64,000 nucleotides of DNA from Methylobacterium planeticum (GTDB lineage: Bacteria > Pseudomonadota > Alphaproteobacteria > Rhizobiales > Beijerinckiaceae), in contig NZ_VZZJ01000009.1 of NCBI RefSeq assembly GCF_008806345.1, positions 62,001 to 126,000 on the forward strand, read 5' to 3'. The notes beneath the pieces were generated by a model, which ran no database searches, was not told the DNA's origin, and saw only the letters and a program-made list of their open reading frames with translations. Position numbers and translations under genes: made by a program. Shown in pieces: positions 33,327 through 41,632 of this stretch. The first letter of the stretch is position 1. Every line of letters begins with the position of its first letter.

Positions 33327-34087
33327 CCGCGCTCCTCTCGGTGAACGGCGTCTCACGGCGGTTCGGCGGCGTCGCGGCGCTCTCCGACGTCTCCTTCGCG
33401 GTCCCGGCCGGCGCGGTCGTCGGCGTCATCGGCCCGAACGGCTCGGGCAAGACGACGCTGATGAACATCGTCAGCGGCGTGGATGCGCCGACGCACGGCG
33501 AGGTCCTGTTCGATGGCGCGCCCGTTCAGGGCCGGCCCGCCCATCGCCTCGCGCGGCTCGGGATCGCCCGGACCTTCCAGCACATCCGGCTCGTGCCGCA
33601 GCTCACGGCAGCGCAGAACGTCGCCCTGGCGCTCCACGAGCCGGAGGCCGGGCTGGCGGACATCCTCCTGCGCCTGCCGCGCCTGCACCGCATCGCGCGG
33701 GAGCGGCACCGGCTCTCGGTCGCGCTCCTCGAGCGCGCGGGTCTCGGCCGCGTGGCCGACAGCCGCGCCGGGGACCTCTCCTACGGCGACCGGCGGCGGG
33801 TCGAGATCGCCCGGGCGCTTGCCGCCCGACCCCGCATCCTCCTCCTCGACGAGCCGGCGGCCGGCATGAACCACACCGAGAAGCATGCTCTGCGCGGCCT
33901 GATCGCGGGTTTCAGGGCCGACGGGATCACGGTCGTCCTCGTCGAGCACGACATGGATCTCGTGATGGGCGTCTGCGACGAGATCCAGGTCCTGAACCAG
34001 GGCCGCCCGATCGCATCCGGACCACCGGCCGCCATCCGGAAGGATCCCCGGGTCATCGAGGCCTACCTCGGAGCCGAGGATGCTTGA
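33323..34087 (+). CDS. livG: Liv-type ABC transporter ATPase LivG
   Basis: A 254-residue cytoplasmic ATPase. Walker A is GPNGSGKTT (residues 37-45), the signature motif is LSYGDRRRVEIARAL (about 151-165), Walker B is ILLLDEPAAG, and the switch His is in VEHDMD. The LivG-specific insertion carries RTFQHIRLVPQLTAAQN. It overlaps the livF start by 8 nt. Confidence 0.95.
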   Translation: MTALLSVNGVSRRFGGVAALSDVSFAVPAGAVVGVIGPNGSGKTTLMNIVSGVDAPTHGEVLFDGAPVQGRPAHRLARLGIARTFQHIRLVPQLTAAQNVALALHEPEAGLADILLRLPRLHRIARERHRLSVALLERAGLGRVADSRAGDLSYGDRRRVEIARALAARPRILLLDEPAAGMNHTEKHALRGLIAGFRADGITVVLVEHDMDLVMGVCDEIQVLNQGRPIASGPPAAIRKDPRVIEAYLGAEDA

Positions 34088-34805
34088 GATCCGGTCCCTC
34101 TCGTCGGGCTATGGCGGTCCGCCGGTCCTCGACGAGGTCTGCCTGGACCTGCGGCCCGGCGAGATCGTCACGGTCGTCGGCAGCAACGGGGCAGGCAAGA
34201 CGACCCTGCTCAATACGGTGGCGGGCCTGCTGCGGCCGGTCGCCGGACGCATCCTCCTCGACGGCAGACCGATCGCCGGCCTCGCGGCGGAGAAGATCGT
34301 CCGGGCCGGGCTCTCCCTCGTTCCAGAAGGGCGGCAGGTGATCGCCCCCTTGAGCGTGGAGGAGAACCTGCTCGTCGGGGCCTACGGGCGACGCGACCGC
34401 AGGGGCGCCGAGACGCTGGAGGCCGTCTACACGCGCTTCCCCCGCCTCAAGGAGCGCCGTCGCCAGGCCGCGGGGCTGATGTCGGGCGGCGAGCAGCAGA
34501 TGCTCGCGATCGGCCGCGCGCTGATGGCGGGCCCACGCGTCCTGCTCCTCGACGAGCCCTCGATGGGGCTTGCGCCGCTCATCGTGTCGGAGATCTTCGC
34601 GCTGCTCGGCGACCTCAATGGCCAGGGGATCGCCGTGCTGCTCGTCGAGCAGAACGCCCGGAAGGCGCTCGCGCTGGCCTCGCGCGGCTACGTCCTCGAG
34701 AGCGGCCGGATCGTCCTGGAAGGGCCGGCGGCCGCGCTCGCGGCCTCGCCGGCCGTCCTGGACGCCTATCTGGGCGCAGGTGCCGGGACGGGGCGCGCGG
34801 CGTGA
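34080..34805 (+). CDS. livF: Liv-type ABC transporter ATPase LivF
   Basis: A 241-residue cytoplasmic ATPase. Walker A is GSNGAGKTT (34-42), the LivF-type loop is VPEGRQVIAPLSVEENL, the signature is MSGGEQQMLAIGRAL, and Walker B is VLLLDEPSMGL. It completes the five-component transporter. The next binding protein gene begins 164 nt later on the same strand. Confidence 0.95.
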   Translation: MLEIRSLSSGYGGPPVLDEVCLDLRPGEIVTVVGSNGAGKTTLLNTVAGLLRPVAGRILLDGRPIAGLAAEKIVRAGLSLVPEGRQVIAPLSVEENLLVGAYGRRDRRGAETLEAVYTRFPRLKERRRQAAGLMSGGEQQMLAIGRALMAGPRVLLLDEPSMGLAPLIVSEIFALLGDLNGQGIAVLLVEQNARKALALASRGYVLESGRIVLEGPAAALAASPAVLDAYLGAGAGTGRAA

Positions 34806-34969
34806 GCGCGAGCGGGGTCGGCGCCGCGCCGGCTCCGTCGCCGGGACCCGCCGGGCCGCGCGGCCCGCCTGCGGGGCGCGGCCCCGCGCCCCATGCGCGG
34901 ATCCGGGACCCGATGGGGGTCGCGCATCCGCTCCCCGCTGGAACCGCTACCGTCCCTCCGGAGGTCCCC

Positions 34970-35839
34970 ATGACGCTGATCGTCGGCGCCCATCCACAGA
35001 ATCCCTCCCTCTCGATCCTCGCCCGCCGGCGCGAGGCCGCCGCGGCTCTCCGCGAGAAAGGGCTCGCCTTCTTCATCTACGGTGCGGGGGCCCAGACCAT
35101 CCCGTTGATCCAGGCCGGCGTACTGCACCTCGCCGGAACCGGCGCCACGCCGCCGATCCTGGCCAAGGCCGCCGGGCTCTCGACGGCCGTCTTCGCGATC
35201 GGTGAGCCTCGGCCGGAACGGGGCGGGCTCTTGGTCGCCGAAGAATCCGAGATCCGAAGCCTGTCCGACCTCGGCGGGCGCGGCATCGGCCTGATGCCGG
35301 TCTCCTGGCACACGCAGTTCCTCGCGGCCGAGTTGGAAGCGGCAGGGCTCGCCTGGAGCGACGTCCGGGCTGCGGAGATCATCCCGGCCACCGCCGCGGA
35401 CGCCTTCCTGGCCGGCCACCTCGACGCGATCGTCGCGACCGATCCGCTCTACGCGCAGATTGCGGCGAGCCGTCCGGTCCGGATTCTGGCGAAGCCCGGC
35501 GCGGCATTCTCCAATCGCACCGCGTTCTGGGGGCCGACCGAGATCCTGAGGACGCATCGGGACGCCGTGAGGGCTCTGATCGACGCGCTCGTCGCTTCCG
35601 ACGCGGCGACGCGCGCCGACCCGCGGGAGGCGGCCGCGCTTCTGGAGGGCGTCAACGGCCACGCGGCGGCGCAGTGGTTGCCCGCTCTCACCGCGCGGCC
35701 CTGGGGCATCTCCGCACCCGGCCCTGACTTCCTGACCGAGCAGCAGGCGCATGCCGACCTGTTCGCGACGTTCGGGTTGATCCCGCACCGCATCGACGTC
35801 AGCGACACCGTCGATTCGAGCCACTTCGCAGCGGCCTGA
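34970..35839 (+). CDS. SsuA/NrtA-like substrate-binding protein without signal peptide
   Basis: A 289-residue protein of the sulfonate/nitrate/taurine binding family (NMT1/SsuA-like). It shows GVLHLAGTGATPPILAKAAG, GRGIGLMPVSWHTQFLAAEL and FLAGHLDAIVATDPLYAQIA, the typical two-lobed ligand fold. The start at 34970 has a perfect GGAGGT 5 nt upstream and gives MTLIVGAHPQNPSL directly, with no Sec or Tat signal. An alternative GTG at 34802 would add a Pro/Gly-rich stretch that is not a signal peptide either. A cytoplasmic location would make it a ligand sensor or chaperone for the downstream monooxygenase rather than a transport component. Confidence 0.82.
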   Translation: MTLIVGAHPQNPSLSILARRREAAAALREKGLAFFIYGAGAQTIPLIQAGVLHLAGTGATPPILAKAAGLSTAVFAIGEPRPERGGLLVAEESEIRSLSDLGGRGIGLMPVSWHTQFLAAELEAAGLAWSDVRAAEIIPATAADAFLAGHLDAIVATDPLYAQIAASRPVRILAKPGAAFSNRTAFWGPTEILRTHRDAVRALIDALVASDAATRADPREAAALLEGVNGHAAAQWLPALTARPWGISAPGPDFLTEQQAHADLFATFGLIPHRIDVSDTVDSSHFAAA

Positions 35840-35869
35840 GCGCCAACCCCGCAGAGGAGAGCGAGTCCC

Positions 35870-37033
35870 ATGGAAGTTCTCTGGTACCTGACAGGCCCCG
35901 ACGGCCGCTATCCCTGGCGGGCCGATGGGGCGCGCCCGCTCAACTACGCCTATTTCCAGCAGCTCGCCCGCGCGGTCGACCATCTCGGCTTCACCGGGGC
36001 TCTGCTCGCGACCGGCTCGCACGACGCCTGGATCCAGGGGGCGTCGCTGATCCCCTACACGGAGCAGTTCCAGCACCTGATCGCCGCGCATCCGCCGATG
36101 ATCTCGCCGACGCTGCTCGCCAAGATGATCACCACCTTCGATCAGTTCTCGAAGGGGCGGCTGCGGGTCAACATCGTCAACGGCGACGCCAAGCTGATGG
36201 CGCAGTACGGGATCCACCTTGGACACGACGAACGCTACGCCTTCACGGACGAGTTCCTCACTGTCCTGACCGGCCTCCTGCGCGGCGAGACGGTGACCTT
36301 CAAGGGCCGGTACATCCACGTCGTGGATGCCGGCATCCCGGTTCCCCCGACGCAGCCGCATGTCCCGCTCTGGTTCGGCGGGTCCTCCCCGGCCGCCCAC
36401 GCGGTCGCCGCCAAGCACATCGACACCTACCTGTCCTGGGGCGAGACGCCAGAGCAGTCGGAGGCCAAGATCCGCGAGGTCAGGACGCTCGCGCAGACAT
36501 ACGGGCGGGCCGACAAGATCCGGTTCGGCATCCGGCTCTACGTCATCGTGCGCGAGACGGAGGAAGCCGCCTGGGCGGCCGCGCAGGACCTCTACGATCA
36601 CATGGACGAGGCCGCAATCGCCGGCGCCCAGGCCTACGTGGCCGGTATCGACTCGATCGGGCAGCAGCGGATGTCGGCCCTGCATGGCGGGCGCAAGCCG
36701 AAAAACCTGCGCGAGCTCGAGATCGCCCCGAACCTCTGGTCGGCGATCGGCCTCGTCCGGCACGGGCCGGGCACGGCGCTCGTCGGCAGTGCCGCGCAGG
36801 TGCTGTCCCGCATCCAGGATTATCGCGATGCCGGCAACGATGTCCTGATCGTGTCGGGAATGCCGCTCCTCGAGGAAGCCTATCGCTTCGGCGAACTCGT
36901 CCTGCCGCATCTCGACGTGGACCACCAAGCCGCTGCGGGCGTCACCTCGGCCTTCACCAGGGAGCGCGACGCGGCGTGGCGCAACTCCGCCCGAGGGCGG
37001 AGCACGCAACGCCGCGACCGCCTATCGGCGTGA
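35870..37033 (+). CDS. SsuD-like LLM-class flavin-dependent monooxygenase
   Basis: A 387-residue cytoplasmic FMNH2-dependent monooxygenase of the alkanesulfonate monooxygenase group. It shows the TIM-barrel start MEVLWYLTGPDGRYPW, then YTEQFQHLIAAHPPMISPTL, FDQFSKGRLRVNIVNGD (phosphate-binding), and PLWFGGSSPAAHAVAAKH with YLSWGETPEQ. SsuD-type enzymes split C-S bonds of sulfonates or sulfones to release sulfite; related members cleave other small compounds. No flavin reductase (SsuE) is adjacent, so reduced FMN must come from elsewhere. The ATG at 35870 follows GAGGAGAGCGAG, 30 nt after the SsuA-like gene, and the two are probably co-transcribed. Confidence 0.88.
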   Translation: MEVLWYLTGPDGRYPWRADGARPLNYAYFQQLARAVDHLGFTGALLATGSHDAWIQGASLIPYTEQFQHLIAAHPPMISPTLLAKMITTFDQFSKGRLRVNIVNGDAKLMAQYGIHLGHDERYAFTDEFLTVLTGLLRGETVTFKGRYIHVVDAGIPVPPTQPHVPLWFGGSSPAAHAVAAKHIDTYLSWGETPEQSEAKIREVRTLAQTYGRADKIRFGIRLYVIVRETEEAAWAAAQDLYDHMDEAAIAGAQAYVAGIDSIGQQRMSALHGGRKPKNLRELEIAPNLWSAIGLVRHGPGTALVGSAAQVLSRIQDYRDAGNDVLIVSGMPLLEEAYRFGELVLPHLDVDHQAAAGVTSAFTRERDAAWRNSARGRSTQRRDRLSA

Positions 37034-37319
37034 GCGATTGGCAGGAAAAGGCGCCGCGTTGTCGGAAGCCGCGAGCGGCCAGCTCGGGTCAGCCGGGGAA
37101 AGCGGAGCGCCCTCAGTGCAGGCTCCTCGCTTGCCGAACAATTTCATCTGGCGCATGGGCGACCCGGACGAGGACGGCTACGTCGCGGCGAGCGATCCGC
37201 GGCGCGACGGTCAGGCCGTGGTGTGCCGACCGGGACCGCGGGGGTCCGCCGGCCGAGCCATCCGCGGCACGGAACGGCGCGGCGCGCGCCTGGAGCCCGG
37301 ACCGGGAGGGGCGCCTGCG

Positions 37320-37552
37320 GCTGCCGGACGCGAGGACGATCCGTCCCCAGCCCGTGGAGCCCCCGTCCGGCACGCTGAAGGCCCGGATGAGAGCCCCCCC
37401 GCGTCCCGACCCGGATCTTGGCGAAGGTCCGGACCGCGATGAGCCCGCAGGTTCTGGCCTACGACATGAAGCGGATGATCCCGATCGTCGGGATTGGGCC
37501 GGTGACGACCTCGAAGCGCCGGCAATGGGAGACGACAGGCGTCCGAGGATGA
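37320..37552 (+). mobile_element. IS1182/IS5-type transposase C-terminal remnant
   Basis: Two frames give the end of a DDE transposase. RTIRPQPVEPPSGTLKARM corresponds to the R-R-x-T-V-E-x-P-F-G-T-L-K-A-W-M block with the catalytic Glu. LAKVRTAMSPQVLAYDMKR corresponds to L-x-K-V-x-T-E-M-S-L-x-V-L-A-Y-N-x-K-R, ending at the stop at 37552. The two blocks are separated by a frameshift and the rest of the gene is missing or unrecognisable in 37034-37320. It borders the ABC/monooxygenase cluster on its right. Confidence 0.7.
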
Positions 37553-37613
37553 CGCGATCAGACGCATCTGTGCCAGCATGCCCGGCCCTGCGGCGAACCT
37601 CGACCGTCCCAAG

Positions 37614-39122
37614 TCACAGCAGGCCGAGATCGCCACCATGAAACCGGATCGCGGCCTCGGTGATGCTGGTGACACCTGCCAGATGGATGATGGCATCGGC
37701 CGCGCCGTTGTGATCGACATCCACGTAGAGATTGCTCTTCGACGTGTCGAAAAGAGCGAAGGCGCCCGATCCCCCTAGTTCGACATCGGCTTTCAGGAGC
37801 GACAAAGCGGCCCCTTCGCTCGGTACGTTACGCAACTCGACGCCGTTTGCCTTCCCGGCGAACAGCGCCGTGAAATCGAGGACGTCGCCGTTATAGCTTG
37901 AGGTCAGCTGGCCCGCTCCCTGGTTGGCCGGCGCGCCCGGTGTGCCGATCGTGTTCGGATGGAAGTCCGTGATCGTGTCCATGTGGGCAGCCGTCGACTG
38001 GTTGAGGTCGCCGTACACGAACACGTCGTTGCCCGCGCCGCCGGTGACTGTATCGGCTCCGTAGCCACCGGCGAACACGTCGTTGCCCGCCCCACCCTTG
38101 AGCGTCAGGCCCTGCGCCGCGTCGTGATGAGCCGAAGCGTCGAAGACGACGGCGCCGGCCGTTCCGGTTCCGGTGACGCCGGACGCATCGAGCGTGGTCA
38201 CGTTGGGCAGGCTGCTCTCGCCGAAGTTGACGCCGTGGCTCCCCGCGACCGTGAGGGTCGTGGCGGCGGCGTCCTTCAGTTCCACGGCCAGGGCGGCGCT
38301 TCCCGAACTGACCGATGTGTCGAGGTTGATGATCTCCACGCCAGCAATGGCTATCGGCGTCCCGGCATTGCTGTGAACGATCGCGTTCAGGACATCGGAA
38401 CCGCCCTGGTCCTGGACGACGTCTCCCGCCGTCAGGGTCGCATCCAGGCCGGCGCTGATAATGGCGTTGTAGGTGTCGTTGCCACTGGTGCCGACGAGGT
38501 TGTCCGGGCCCGCCGCGAGCGTGAAGATGTGCTCCGACCCGCCGAGGAGCGGGTGGGCCGCGTACGCGTCCTGTCCTTGCGCGGCCTTGAAGAGGAAGTC
38601 GTTCACCGCGGCATCGGAGCGGGCGATGAACTCGGCGGATTGCGCGAAGCTGTTGAGCATGTCGGCCCGCGTCGAGACGCCGGAGCCGGGGGTGTTGACC
38701 GCTTCGAGCCAGGCATGGAGTTCGACGGCCGACGCGCTGCGGTCCAGCGCATGCGCGTAAAGCGACTGGAGGTAGCTCTCGGTGACGACCTCGCCGCTGC
38801 CGTACTGGGCCGTGAACTCCGGCGCGTGCGCGAAGGCCTCGCTGATCGCCTTGAGGCTCTGGCCGGACGCCTCGAAACCGTTCACGTTGGCGTGCAGACC
38901 GTCCTTGTCGGGCACGCGGCCGAAGGCAACCTGGTAGAGCCGGATCACGGGATCGACATTGGCGTTGGCCTCAGCCGAGTTCACGATCGATCCGTAGACC
39001 TGCCCGTCCGTGAAGAAGCCGGATTGCGACGCGGCCGTGAGGGCATTCACGTCCTCGCCACTCGGGTCGCGCTGGAGGACGTTCTCGAATGCCGTGGTGA
39101 TCTGCGCAGCTGTCAGAGCCAT
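37614..39122 (-). CDS. DUF4214 / RTX calcium-binding exported protein
   Basis: A 502-residue acidic protein. The N-terminus (MALTAAQITTAFENVLQRDP) and residues to about 170 form DUF4214-type helices: VAFGRVPDKDGLHANVNGF, then YAHALDRSASAVELHAWLE. A beta-rich region follows, with RTX-like nonapeptides GGAGNDVFAGGYGADTVTGGAG at about 340-365 (22 residues, given here as two adjoining motifs GGAGNDVFAGG and YGADTVTGGAG). An EF-hand-like DVDHNGAADAI lies near the C-terminus. It has no Sec signal. This combination is typical of type I-secreted S-layer-like or adhesin proteins of Methylobacterium relatives. No ABC/MFP secretion genes are adjacent. Confidence 0.88.
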   Translation of the reverse strand: MALTAAQITTAFENVLQRDPSGEDVNALTAASQSGFFTDGQVYGSIVNSAEANANVDPVIRLYQVAFGRVPDKDGLHANVNGFEASGQSLKAISEAFAHAPEFTAQYGSGEVVTESYLQSLYAHALDRSASAVELHAWLEAVNTPGSGVSTRADMLNSFAQSAEFIARSDAAVNDFLFKAAQGQDAYAAHPLLGGSEHIFTLAAGPDNLVGTSGNDTYNAIISAGLDATLTAGDVVQDQGGSDVLNAIVHSNAGTPIAIAGVEIINLDTSVSSGSAALAVELKDAAATTLTVAGSHGVNFGESSLPNVTTLDASGVTGTGTAGAVVFDASAHHDAAQGLTLKGGAGNDVFAGGYGADTVTGGAGNDVFVYGDLNQSTAAHMDTITDFHPNTIGTPGAPANQGAGQLTSSYNGDVLDFTALFAGKANGVELRNVPSEGAALSLLKADVELGGSGAFALFDTSKSNLYVDVDHNGAADAIIHLAGVTSITEAAIRFHGGDLGLL

Positions 39123-39541
39123 GTGACCGTCTCCTCATCACACCGATCGCCGTCGGGCGTTGAGGGGTTATGGACAGTGCGCCCTGATGGAACAGTGATA
39201 CCCATCACGCCAGCGGATGGGGAAAGCGTGGGCCTGGGGTGGCGGCCACACCGTCACAGGTCGGGACACGATCGTCATGGCCGCCACGGCGACCTCGGGG
39301 GGTGGCCACCCGTCACGAAAGGCCCCGCGAGCCGCGACGGCCTGTGATCCTTGTGCCCGAAATCCTCCGCGTAAGGGCTTGTTTGAGGCACGCGCGAACT
39401 CAAGTCGACAGGCCGACATTCCGTCGCTGCATAGATCGATACCGTAAATCTCGTAAATCACATCATATGACGTTGTATGAATTTCGCTTAGATGTGATGG
39501 ATTAAAATCAATATTTATACTGGTTTAGGTGTGGACAGTTC
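39123..39541. other. Divergent intergenic region, AT-rich at the right end
   Basis: A 419-nt gap between the RTX protein gene and a small + strand gene. Positions about 39430-39540 are AT-rich and probably promoter-bearing. No gene is supported. Confidence 0.55.
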
Positions 39542-39790
39542 ATGGCTGAACAAAACGAAGGAAGAAGACCGACGGAATTTGAATTCTTGGTCTACCCGCC
39601 TCCTGCAGAGGGACTGCCTTGGCTTGCAGTCTCCATTGGGTTGAACGGCAATGTCTTCTCTGTCGAGGCATTCAGAACCTCCGAGAGTGCCGAGGCAAGG
39701 GCGCGCGAGAACGTCAACAATCTCAGGGAGCTTTTTGCCCAGAGCGGGTGCGTCGCTTCACCAACGCATAGGACCGAGGGGATTCACTAG
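39542..39790 (+). CDS. Hypothetical protein, 82 residues
   Basis: A small soluble protein starting MAEQNEGRRPTEFEFLVYPP, with a beta-rich first half and a helix (EARARENVNNLRELFAQSG). I recognise no family. The codon usage is less GC-biased than in core genes of this window, consistent with acquired DNA. No strong ribosome-binding site is visible. Confidence 0.5.
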   Translation: MAEQNEGRRPTEFEFLVYPPPAEGLPWLAVSIGLNGNVFSVEAFRTSESAEARARENVNNLRELFAQSGCVASPTHRTEGIH

Positions 39791-39803
39791 ACGGTCATCG
39801 GGT

Positions 39804-40055
39804 TTACCGGAGGAGCCAGAGCCCCGCGTCGTTCGACGTCGCCGTGTAGGCGGGGTGACCGTCCTCGTCCCTCACCAGCACCGTGACGGATTGCCGGTCG
39901 CCGTCCTCTGGGATTTCTTCCCGCGCAATGTCAGGGAGACGGTGCTGGGCCGCCTTGCGCACATCCGTCATGCCGGCGAATTCGACGCCCGTGTCGTCCT
40001 GCTTCACACCGCTGTCGGCAGGCCGGTTGAGGAGCGCGAACCGAACTCTCTCCAA
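39804..40055 (-). CDS. DUF6894-like small protein
   Basis: An 83-residue protein resembling the small DUF6894 proteins that occur in many copies in Methylobacterium. It contains DDTGVEFAGMTDVRKAAQHR, then DIAREEIPEDGDRQ and VTVLVRDEDGHPAY. The function is unknown. The only in-frame start near the family N-terminus is a TTG at 40055. The usual opening (MPRY.F..) seems degenerate, so the gene may be expressed weakly or be slightly truncated. It converges with the 82-residue gene at 39542. Confidence 0.65.
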   Translation of the reverse strand: MERVRFALLNRPADSGVKQDDTGVEFAGMTDVRKAAQHRLPDIAREEIPEDGDRQSVTVLVRDEDGHPAYTATSNDAGLWLLR

Positions 40056-40235
40056 GAGGCGTCGAACGTCCTCATCTGAGCCACGCCGGGCGCCCTGATC
40101 TAGGCCTGTGCCAACCGGCCTGCACGGGGTCTGGCGTTTCCAACGTCATACTCGCGAGACCTGTGTGCCCGAACCGGTCTGGCTGGGCCGGTCGAGCCGG
40201 TCAGGACGAAGATCGCGCGACGCAGCCCCAACAAA

Positions 40236-40266
40236 CCAAAAGAAAGGCGGGACTTCCGTCCCGCTT
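40236..40266 (-). terminator. Rho-independent terminator (minus strand) of a micropeptide unit
   Basis: The hairpin GCGGGAC-(loop)-GTCCCGC (40247-40253 with 40258-40264, extendable by two pairs) is followed on the minus strand by CTTTCTTTTGG. It lies 25 nt beyond the stop codon of the 19-residue frame at 40291-40350 and has no other gene to serve. Confidence 0.75.
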
Positions 40267-40290
40267 CCGTGTGCGCGATCGCGCTAGAAC

Positions 40291-40350
40291 TTATGCCACC
40301 ACCCGGTCCGGTGGAGCCTCCTCAGCATCGGACTGCTTGTGATGACGCAT
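40291..40350 (-). CDS. Possible 19-residue micropeptide
   Basis: The minus-strand frame is ATG (40350) to TAA (40291), reading MRHHKQSDAEEAPPDRVVA. It has a strong ribosome-binding site (AGGTGAGG ending 2-3 nt before the ATG), a TAA stop and a T-rich terminator 25 nt later. Those three signals in the right order suggest a real short transcript. It could be a micropeptide, a leader peptide without a downstream gene, or a small RNA that happens to contain a frame. The function is unknown and the peptide is hydrophilic. Confidence 0.45.
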   Translation of the reverse strand: MRHHKQSDAEEAPPDRVVA

Positions 40351-40747
40351 AGCCTCACCTCAGAAGTTCTCGACAGGGATAGATCTAGATTAAATGCCCT
40401 GATCGCAGTTTCAGGGTTCCAAACCGTGCGCCGCTTTCAGGATGATTGCAATACATATTTACGAAGTCAGAATTTATCATTTTAACTGATTTCAGATCAT
40501 ATGTTGCGTTGTGGGCCTGTCGCTTCCTCACTCGGACTTCCCTGCCAAGACATGTGCCGGTCGCGCTCAGCGGTTGAAACCGAGTCGCCGGCTCACGGCT
40601 GGAGGCGGCCTTCGGAGAATGTCGGTCCGTCGCCCCTGGTCGTGAGTCAGGCGGCCAGGCGTTTCGCCCCTGCCGCCGCGGTTCGCCGACTGAGCTTGAC
40701 GGACCTGGCTGGCATTCCCCGATGCGGCTCGGCGCTGAAACGCGATC
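40351..40747. other. Intergenic region with AT-rich promoter-like patch
   Basis: The part at about 40385-40505 is AT-rich and lies directly upstream of the minus-strand micropeptide candidate. The remainder up to the amidohydrolase stop is GC-rich without a supported gene. Confidence 0.5.
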
Positions 40748-41632
40748 CTATCTGCCGAGGTGAAATAGCCGGCACGGCGCTTCGAGCAGAACGATCCGGC
40801 GGTCGGTGGGATCGGGCAGCCAGACCTCCAGCTCGGCCCGTGCCCTGGCGTAGTCCGTGACCGTCTCGAACTGCGTGTGCGGCCAGTCGCTGCCCCAGAC
40901 GAGGTGATGGAGACCGATGCGATCGCGCAGGAGCGGGATGGCCGCCGCAGGCAGGCCGGCGCCGTTGCGGTAGGAGCCCGAGATCTTCACCCAGATCCGA
41001 CCGGTCTTGCCCATCGCCAACAGATGCCGGAAGCCCGGGTCGCCGACGCCTGTCGCCGGGTCTGGCTTGCCGAAATGGTCGGCAACGACCTTCACGCCGC
41101 TGTCCAGCAGGGGTCCAAGGAGATCGGGCCAGCGGCGGGCCTCCGCCTGGATCTCCACCTGCCAGTCGAGGTCGGCCAAGCGTCTCAGCAGGCTGGGCCA
41201 GGGGGCAGTCTGGAACTGGGGGTCTGGGGCGCCGATCAGATTGAGCCGGATGCCGACAATCCCGGCAGCCGAGAGCCTCTGCAACTCGGCCGGTGAAACA
41301 TCCGGCTGCACCACGGCGATGCCGCGTAAGCGGTCGGGATACCGGATCAAGGCGTCGATCAGGTAGCTGTTGTCGGTGCCGAGGAAGCTCGGCTGGACCA
41401 GCACGCCGTTCGACACGCCGTTGGCGTCGAGCATCCGGAGGTAGTCCTCCGGGGTCGCGTCGTAATCGGGCGCGTAGCGACGGGCGTCGGCGAGGGGCAG
41501 GCCGCGCCTGAACACATGGGCATGGCTGTCGATTGCCGTGATCGCCTGCGTCAGTGCGTGCGTGGACCGCGGCAGAGCGCCGAGGGCGGCGCAGCTCGCC
41601 AATCCCGTCTGGAACCTGCGTCGCGAGATCAT
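40748..41632 (-). CDS. Amidohydrolase-2 family (TIM-barrel) hydrolase with Tat-like signal
   Basis: A 294-residue metal-dependent hydrolase of the 2-pyrone-4,6-dicarboxylate lactonase/ACMSD-like group. The N-terminus MISRRRFQTGLASCAALGAL carries a twin-arginine (SRRRF) export motif. The barrel follows: metal site IDSHAHVFRR, then GVLVQPSFLGTDNSYLIDA, VVADHFGKPD, and the final Asp in GSDWPHTQF. The family hydrolyses lactones or decarboxylates aromatic ring products. It overlaps the MFS transporter stop by 4 nt, so transporter and hydrolase handle the same compound, possibly an aromatic or sugar acid lactone. Periplasmic location is implied by the Tat motif. Confidence 0.88.
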   Translation of the reverse strand: MISRRRFQTGLASCAALGALPRSTHALTQAITAIDSHAHVFRRGLPLADARRYAPDYDATPEDYLRMLDANGVSNGVLVQPSFLGTDNSYLIDALIRYPDRLRGIAVVQPDVSPAELQRLSAAGIVGIRLNLIGAPDPQFQTAPWPSLLRRLADLDWQVEIQAEARRWPDLLGPLLDSGVKVVADHFGKPDPATGVGDPGFRHLLAMGKTGRIWVKISGSYRNGAGLPAAAIPLLRDRIGLHHLVWGSDWPHTQFETVTDYARARAELEVWLPDPTDRRIVLLEAPCRLFHLGR

